Below, one piece after another: positions 56,047 through 64,000 of a stretch of DNA of 64,000 bases. The notes under the pieces are model-generated. The model saw nothing but the letters and a program-made list of their open reading frames with translations. It ran no database searches and was not told where the DNA came from. Origin of the DNA: Eubacterium sp. MSJ-33 (GTDB lineage Bacteria > Bacillota > Clostridia > Lachnospirales > Lachnospiraceae); contig NZ_CP076562.1 of NCBI RefSeq assembly GCF_022174665.1, positions 1,556,001 through 1,620,000 on the forward strand, read 5' to 3'. Within the stretch, counting starts at the first letter, position 1, and each line of letters opens with the position of its first letter. The position numbers and the translations under genes are program-made.

Positions 56047-56075
56047 ATTATAATACCAAAATAAACAAATGTAAA
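56047..56075 (-). promoter_or_regulatory. Promoter of gdhA
   Basis: -35 TTTACA (56070-56075), 17 bp, -10 TATAAT (56047-56052). The leader contains an inverted repeat ATCGGT/ACCGA near 56020-56040. Confidence 0.7.
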
Positions 56076-56136
56076 GAAAAAACTTTAGATTCTTTCGTGA
56101 AATTTTTTTTCACTTAAAAATCCTTTGTCTATTCGC

Positions 56137-56670
56137 CTATTTGTCTGTTTTCTCAGATTCCTGATTTTCTGAAGCTTTAGCATGAGACTCAAAATCTCTG
56201 CCATCAACCTTCCAGTACCGGCATCTGTGCTTCACACATGTTGAGAATACGATCTGTGTCTTTGTCTTGCCAAACTTCTGTAACTCGCCTACAAAATGAT
56301 CAAGCTCTGTTGTTGTTGGGAAACGAACCTCAATCAGCATAGAGAAATCACCTGTCACACAGTTACATTCTACGACATTCAATACACCGTCGATATACTC
56401 GTTGAATTCTTCCCGCTGCTCCGGCTGTACCTCCAGATTGATAAATGCCTTGATATAATGACCCATTGCTTCCGGGTTCAGTCTCGTTGTAAATCCTTCC
56501 AGTACTCCCTCCTGCAACATACGGTCAATACGTGCGCCAACGGCTGTCGGAGACAGAAATACCTGTTCTGCAATCTCCTTCAGGGATGCTCTTGCATTTC
56601 CTTGCAAGATATCTAAGATCTTACCGTCAATCTTATCCAATCGATAATATACCAACTCTCTTTTTTCCAT
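56137..56670 (-). CDS. Lrp/AsnC family transcriptional regulator
   Basis: The product has 177 residues. The winged helix (LDKIDGKILDILQGNARASL, then EIAEQVFLSPTAVGARI) is followed by the RAM ligand domain (AFINLEVQPEQREEFNEYI, CNCVTGDFSMLIEVRF). The last 20 residues are charged and extend past the usual end. Such proteins sense amino acids. Its place upstream of gdhA suggests it may regulate amino-acid or nitrogen genes. Confidence 0.9.
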   Translation of the reverse strand: MEKRELVYYRLDKIDGKILDILQGNARASLKEIAEQVFLSPTAVGARIDRMLQEGVLEGFTTRLNPEAMGHYIKAFINLEVQPEQREEFNEYIDGVLNVVECNCVTGDFSMLIEVRFPTTTELDHFVGELQKFGKTKTQIVFSTCVKHRCRYWKVDGRDFESHAKASENQESEKTDK

Positions 56671-56691
56671 TTTGTAATCCTCCTACTATTC

Positions 56692-56720
56692 ATACATTCG
56701 CATTCAGTAACCGAATGTAT
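56692..56720. promoter_or_regulatory. Inverted repeat in the Lrp leader
   Basis: A perfect 9-bp repeat ATACATTCG/CGAATGTAT is spaced by 11 bp, about 22 bp before the start codon. It could be an autoregulatory Lrp site or an RNA hairpin. Confidence 0.4.
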
Positions 56721-56831
56721 ATCTGAAATTTATCTTTTCGATAAATCTTCACGATGTCTGCGTCTCTTCCGGAAAATACCTTTTCACATCATTCTATTTC
56801 CATCTATTCTGACACAGCCAAGATTATTCAA

Positions 56832-56840
56832 ATTATAGCA
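56832..56840 (-). promoter_or_regulatory. Extended -10 of the Lrp gene
   Basis: TGCTATAAT on the minus strand, with a weak -35. It gives a leader of about 155 nt. Confidence 0.4.
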
Positions 56841-56900
56841 CATATTTATCAACTTGAGAATCCTTTGTGAATTTTTATTTTTGATTTTAATTGTCAAGTA

Positions 56901-57722
56901 TCACACTTTTTTCGTGTATGCAAGACATATCCATCCGGCACCGCTTTTCAATTTCCCCCATTTTTGTCCGGAAATCATTTTTTCTGCCACAATCGTGTAC
57001 ACACCTTTATCCCGGATTACACCTGTAACCGCATGAGCAATGCCTGCATCCTTGCGGATATTCAAACCATTCGCTGTTACCTTCACCATATAACTATTTG
57101 CATTTCCTGTCGCCGGTGCAGATGTCTTCGTTTCTGATGTGCCACCGGAGTTAGTTGTTGTATCCTGTCTCACGACCTGATCTGCAATTCCAAGCGTTGC
57201 AAGTATTCCACGGGCATATGCTTCTCCGAACTTCCTGCATTCTGCATCTGTATCTGCCTGTGCCGCATCTGCCCTATTATCTACAAATACGCCCTCGCAG
57301 ATAACCGCTGGACATTTCGTTTTCCGGATAAACCCGAAATAATCCCGTCCATATGAATTTTTCTTCGTCTTTAGTCCACGGCTGTTCTGCCCGATCTTCA
57401 CAACTTCTTTCTCGATATTCTTCGCAAGCTGTTTACCGGTTCCTCCAATGATACTGTGGAACACCTCAAATCCATCCCCTCCACCGGCATTGTTATGAAT
57501 ATCCAATGCCAGATCCGGTGCATAAGCATTGCATCGTTCAATCCGGGTCATAAGCCCATCGCTTGCATCTCCCGTTCGCGATAGTTTTACTTCCACACCA
57601 CGTACAGTCAGATATTGATAGCAGGCTGTCGCCATCTTGAGATTCACATTTTTTTCCACAAGATAACCAACAGCCCCAGGATCTGCACCACCGTGTCCTA
57701 CCCCAATGAATACACGTGCCAT
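56901..57722 (-). CDS. N-acetylmuramoyl-L-alanine amidase with SH3-type domain
   Basis: The product has 273 residues from the ATG at 57722 (TTGGAGGGAATAATAGT upstream); the open frame continues upstream without a ribosome site. The Amidase_3 domain (1-185) has zinc ligands in FIGVGHGGADPGA and ALDIHNNAGG, and the catalytic glutamate in AVICEGVFVDN. A Thr/Ser linker leads to a bacterial SH3 domain (VKVTANGLNIRKDAGIAHAV). No signal peptide is present, as in phage endolysins, so release by lysis or another route is implied. It may be a domesticated phage gene. Confidence 0.9.
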   Translation of the reverse strand: MARVFIGVGHGGADPGAVGYLVEKNVNLKMATACYQYLTVRGVEVKLSRTGDASDGLMTRIERCNAYAPDLALDIHNNAGGGDGFEVFHSIIGGTGKQLAKNIEKEVVKIGQNSRGLKTKKNSYGRDYFGFIRKTKCPAVICEGVFVDNRADAAQADTDAECRKFGEAYARGILATLGIADQVVRQDTTTNSGGTSETKTSAPATGNANSYMVKVTANGLNIRKDAGIAHAVTGVIRDKGVYTIVAEKMISGQKWGKLKSGAGWICLAYTKKV

Positions 57723-57884
57723 ACTATTATTCCCTCCAAGTTTTTTATACGATACTTCATTATATTTCTCATTTTTAATCACATTCCAAAATACCCTATT
57801 GAAGTATCTAATATTACTATATTCAAAAGAAGAGGACACGGCACGAAACCTTAATGTCAAGAAAGAAAAAGTAACCATCAAAAA

Positions 57885-57917
57885 AGAGACTACAGCACTT
57901 ATCTGTTGCAGTCTCTA
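57885..57917 (-). terminator. Terminator after the GH1 gene
   Basis: The minus-strand stem AGAGACTGCAACAG/CTGTAGTCTCT (one bulge) is followed by T6. Confidence 0.85.
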
Positions 57918-57950
57918 AATTGACATTCTTGTTTTTAATTTGAGAATCTT

Positions 57951-61116
<3,166 letters not shown>

Positions 61117-61150
61117 ATACCAAAACCTCCTGTAACAAAATACTAATCAT

Positions 61151-61179
61151 ATTTTATCACTTTTTGTGACAGGATTCAA
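61151..61179 (-). promoter_or_regulatory. Promoter of the chemoreceptor gene
   Basis: -35 TTGAAT (61174-61179), 17 bp, -10 TAAAAT (61151-61156). Confidence 0.6.
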
Positions 61180-61197
61180 TCATAAGAACATATAAAT

Positions 61198-61240
61198 CAA
61201 AAAGACTCAAACCCTTGATAATTCAAGAATTTGAGCCTCT
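61198..61240 (-). terminator. Terminator of the rRNA-tRNA operon
   Basis: The minus-strand stem GGCTCAAA/TTTGAGTC, continued by CTTGA/TCAAG, is followed by TTTTTGA, just past tRNA-Leu. Confidence 0.75.
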
Positions 61241-61246
61241 TCAATA

Positions 61247-61332
61247 TGCCGGCAACCGGAATCGAACCGGTACGGGAGATTAGTCCCGCAGGATTTTAAG
61301 TCCTGTGCGTCTGCCAGTTCCGCCATGCCGGC
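61247..61332 (-). tRNA. tRNA-Leu(UAA)
   Basis: An 86-nt tRNA with acceptor GCCGGCA and a long variable arm of the class II type; the anticodon loop CTTAAAA gives UAA. CCA is not encoded. Confidence 0.95.
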
Positions 61333-61362
61333 AAATTTGAACAACGCATATGCAGTTGTAAG

Positions 61363-61436
61363 CGACCCGGATGGGGTTCGAACCCACGACCTCCGCCGTG
61401 ACAGGGCGGCGCTCTAACCAGCTGAGCCACCGGGCC
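61363..61436 (-). tRNA. tRNA-Asp(GUC)
   Basis: Acceptor GGCCCGG/CCGGGTC, anticodon loop CTGTCAC (GUC), T loop GTTCGAACC. CCA is not encoded. Confidence 0.95.
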
Positions 61437-61441
61437 AAAAG

Positions 61442-61515
61442 TGGACGTTCAGGGACTCGAACCCGGGACCGATCGGTTATGAGCCGATTGCTCTAACCAG
61501 CTGAGCTAAACGTCC
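61442..61515 (-). tRNA. tRNA with CAU anticodon (elongator Met or Ile2)
   Basis: Acceptor GGACGTT, anticodon loop CTCATAA (CAU). The body (GGACGTTTAGCTCAGC) and the stem GGCTCATAACC resemble tRNAs that are labelled Met but in some Firmicutes are the lysidine-modified Ile2. It is not the initiator, which starts CGCGG or similar. Which of the two it is cannot be settled by eye. Confidence 0.88.
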
Positions 61516-61588
61516 GTATTGTCGATATACCTGTATACCCACAACATACATCAATATGAAACTATATAGCTTCGTATCTAATGTACAA

Positions 61589-61661
61589 AGCCGATGATCG
61601 GACTCGAACCGATAACCTGCTGATTACAAATCAGCTGCTCTGCCAATTGAGCCACATCGGC
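61589..61661 (-). tRNA. tRNA-Thr(UGU)
   Basis: Acceptor GCCGATG/CATCGGC, anticodon loop TTTGTAA (UGU). CCA is not encoded. Confidence 0.95.
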
Positions 61662-61675
61662 ATATGTATTTATCA

Positions 61676-61701
61676 GCTGATTTGTAATCAGCTGCTCTGC
61701 C
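61676..61701. repeat. Partial copy of tRNA-Thr with the loop flipped
   Basis: The 26 bases match 61619-61644 of tRNA-Thr at 23 positions. The three differences are in the anticodon loop, which reads as the reverse complement. It is the D-arm edge plus anticodon arm only, in the spacer before tRNA-Thr. Confidence 0.65.
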
Positions 61702-61753
61702 TCTTTATTTATAAATTCACATAAAAGGACCCTCTTTTGAGAATCCTTTCAAA

Positions 61754-61825
61754 TGACCCCAACGGGAATCGAACCCGTGTTACCGCCGTGAAAGGGCGAT
61801 GTCTTAACCGCTTGACCATGGGGCC
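61754..61825 (-). tRNA. tRNA-Glu(UUC)
   Basis: Acceptor GGCCCCA, anticodon loop CTTTCAC (UUC), T loop GTTCGATTC. Confidence 0.95.
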
Positions 61826-61832
61826 TTAAAAA

Positions 61833-61904
61833 CTCCCCGAGTAGGGCTCGAACCTACAACAACTCGGTTAACAGCCGAGTGCTCTACCATTGAGCTATCG
61901 AGGA
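61833..61904 (-). tRNA. tRNA-Asn(GUU)
   Basis: Acceptor TCCTCGA/TCGGGGA, anticodon loop CTGTTAA (GUU). It is the first tRNA after 23S, about 98 bp away. Confidence 0.95.
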
Positions 61905-62002
61905 TTATATACCAGATACAATATTTCATGTACCTTCAGAACTTCATACAAAGATCTTATATCTAGCCCTTAACAAATCATCTTTCCGTTCTCTAAACCT
62001 CT

Positions 62003-64000
<1,998 letters not shown>

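Noticed and set aside
57723..57881. Long N-terminal extension of the amidase
   Set aside because: No signal peptide or ribosome site; the ATG at 57722 has a strong site and the family start.

Overview
The window looks like chromosome of a low-to-mid GC Gram-positive anaerobe of the class Clostridia, most probably a Lachnospiraceae (Coprococcus/Roseburia-like gut bacterium). The grounds are the Firmicutes-type order of the S10-spc-alpha ribosomal cluster, Shine-Dalgarno sites of the AGGAGG type before almost every gene, extracellular linkers rich in TTEA/ATTEA, a four-cysteine zinc adenylate kinase and zinc-type S14 and L36, and an NADP-type glutamate dehydrogenase. The genus cannot be fixed from the sequence alone. 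Nearly all genes lie on the minus strand; the exceptions I support are at 6172, 11462 and 54274.

Layout. 1-838: 5' part of a chemoreceptor. 1096-5869: rpsI, rplM, truA, ecfT and a fused double-ATPase ecfA, normally found directly after rplQ. 5870-14830: an accessory stretch that splits that conserved neighbourhood. It holds an unknown gene, an orphan type IV pilin, an S66 carboxypeptidase, a large SpaA/Cna-B surface protein that lacks an anchor, a zinc-ribbon protein, an Asn/Ser-rich lipoprotein, a zeta-toxin-like kinase with a small partner, gene remnants, and three copies of a repeated regulatory module. 14833-31137: the whole ribosomal protein operon (rpsJ to rplQ, with secY, adk, map, infA and rpoA), with its promoter, leader regions and terminator.

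31366-48492 is mostly housekeeping and envelope: a membrane protein, a methyltransferase gene broken by one in-frame TGA, a YhgE-like protein with an MMPL exporter and a TetR regulator, cardiolipin synthase, an rRNA-type methyltransferase, citrate synthase co-transcribed with a zinc-ribbon Ser/Thr kinase, and a metallophosphoesterase behind a ParB-like/BMP fusion protein.

49252-54516 is the most interesting part. A four-gene operon encodes an SPFH protein with C-terminal zinc ribbons, a membrane protein, a membrane-spanning zinc-ribbon TIR protein that keeps the expected catalytic glutamate, and a DUF4062 protein. Upstream of it lie a small serine recombinase gene and a divergent XRE regulator. 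Two 28-bp palindromes of the size and symmetry of serine-recombinase crossover sites flank the terminator between the recombinase gene and the operon. This could be a switchable TIR-based sensing or defence module; that is inference.

54631-61116: gdhA, an Lrp regulator, an amidase, a GH1 glycosidase and a second chemoreceptor. 61198-64000: the 3' end of an rRNA operon, with about 2 kb of 23S rRNA followed by six tRNAs (Asn, Glu, Thr, Met/Ile2, Asp, Leu). No 5S gene lies between 23S and the tRNAs.
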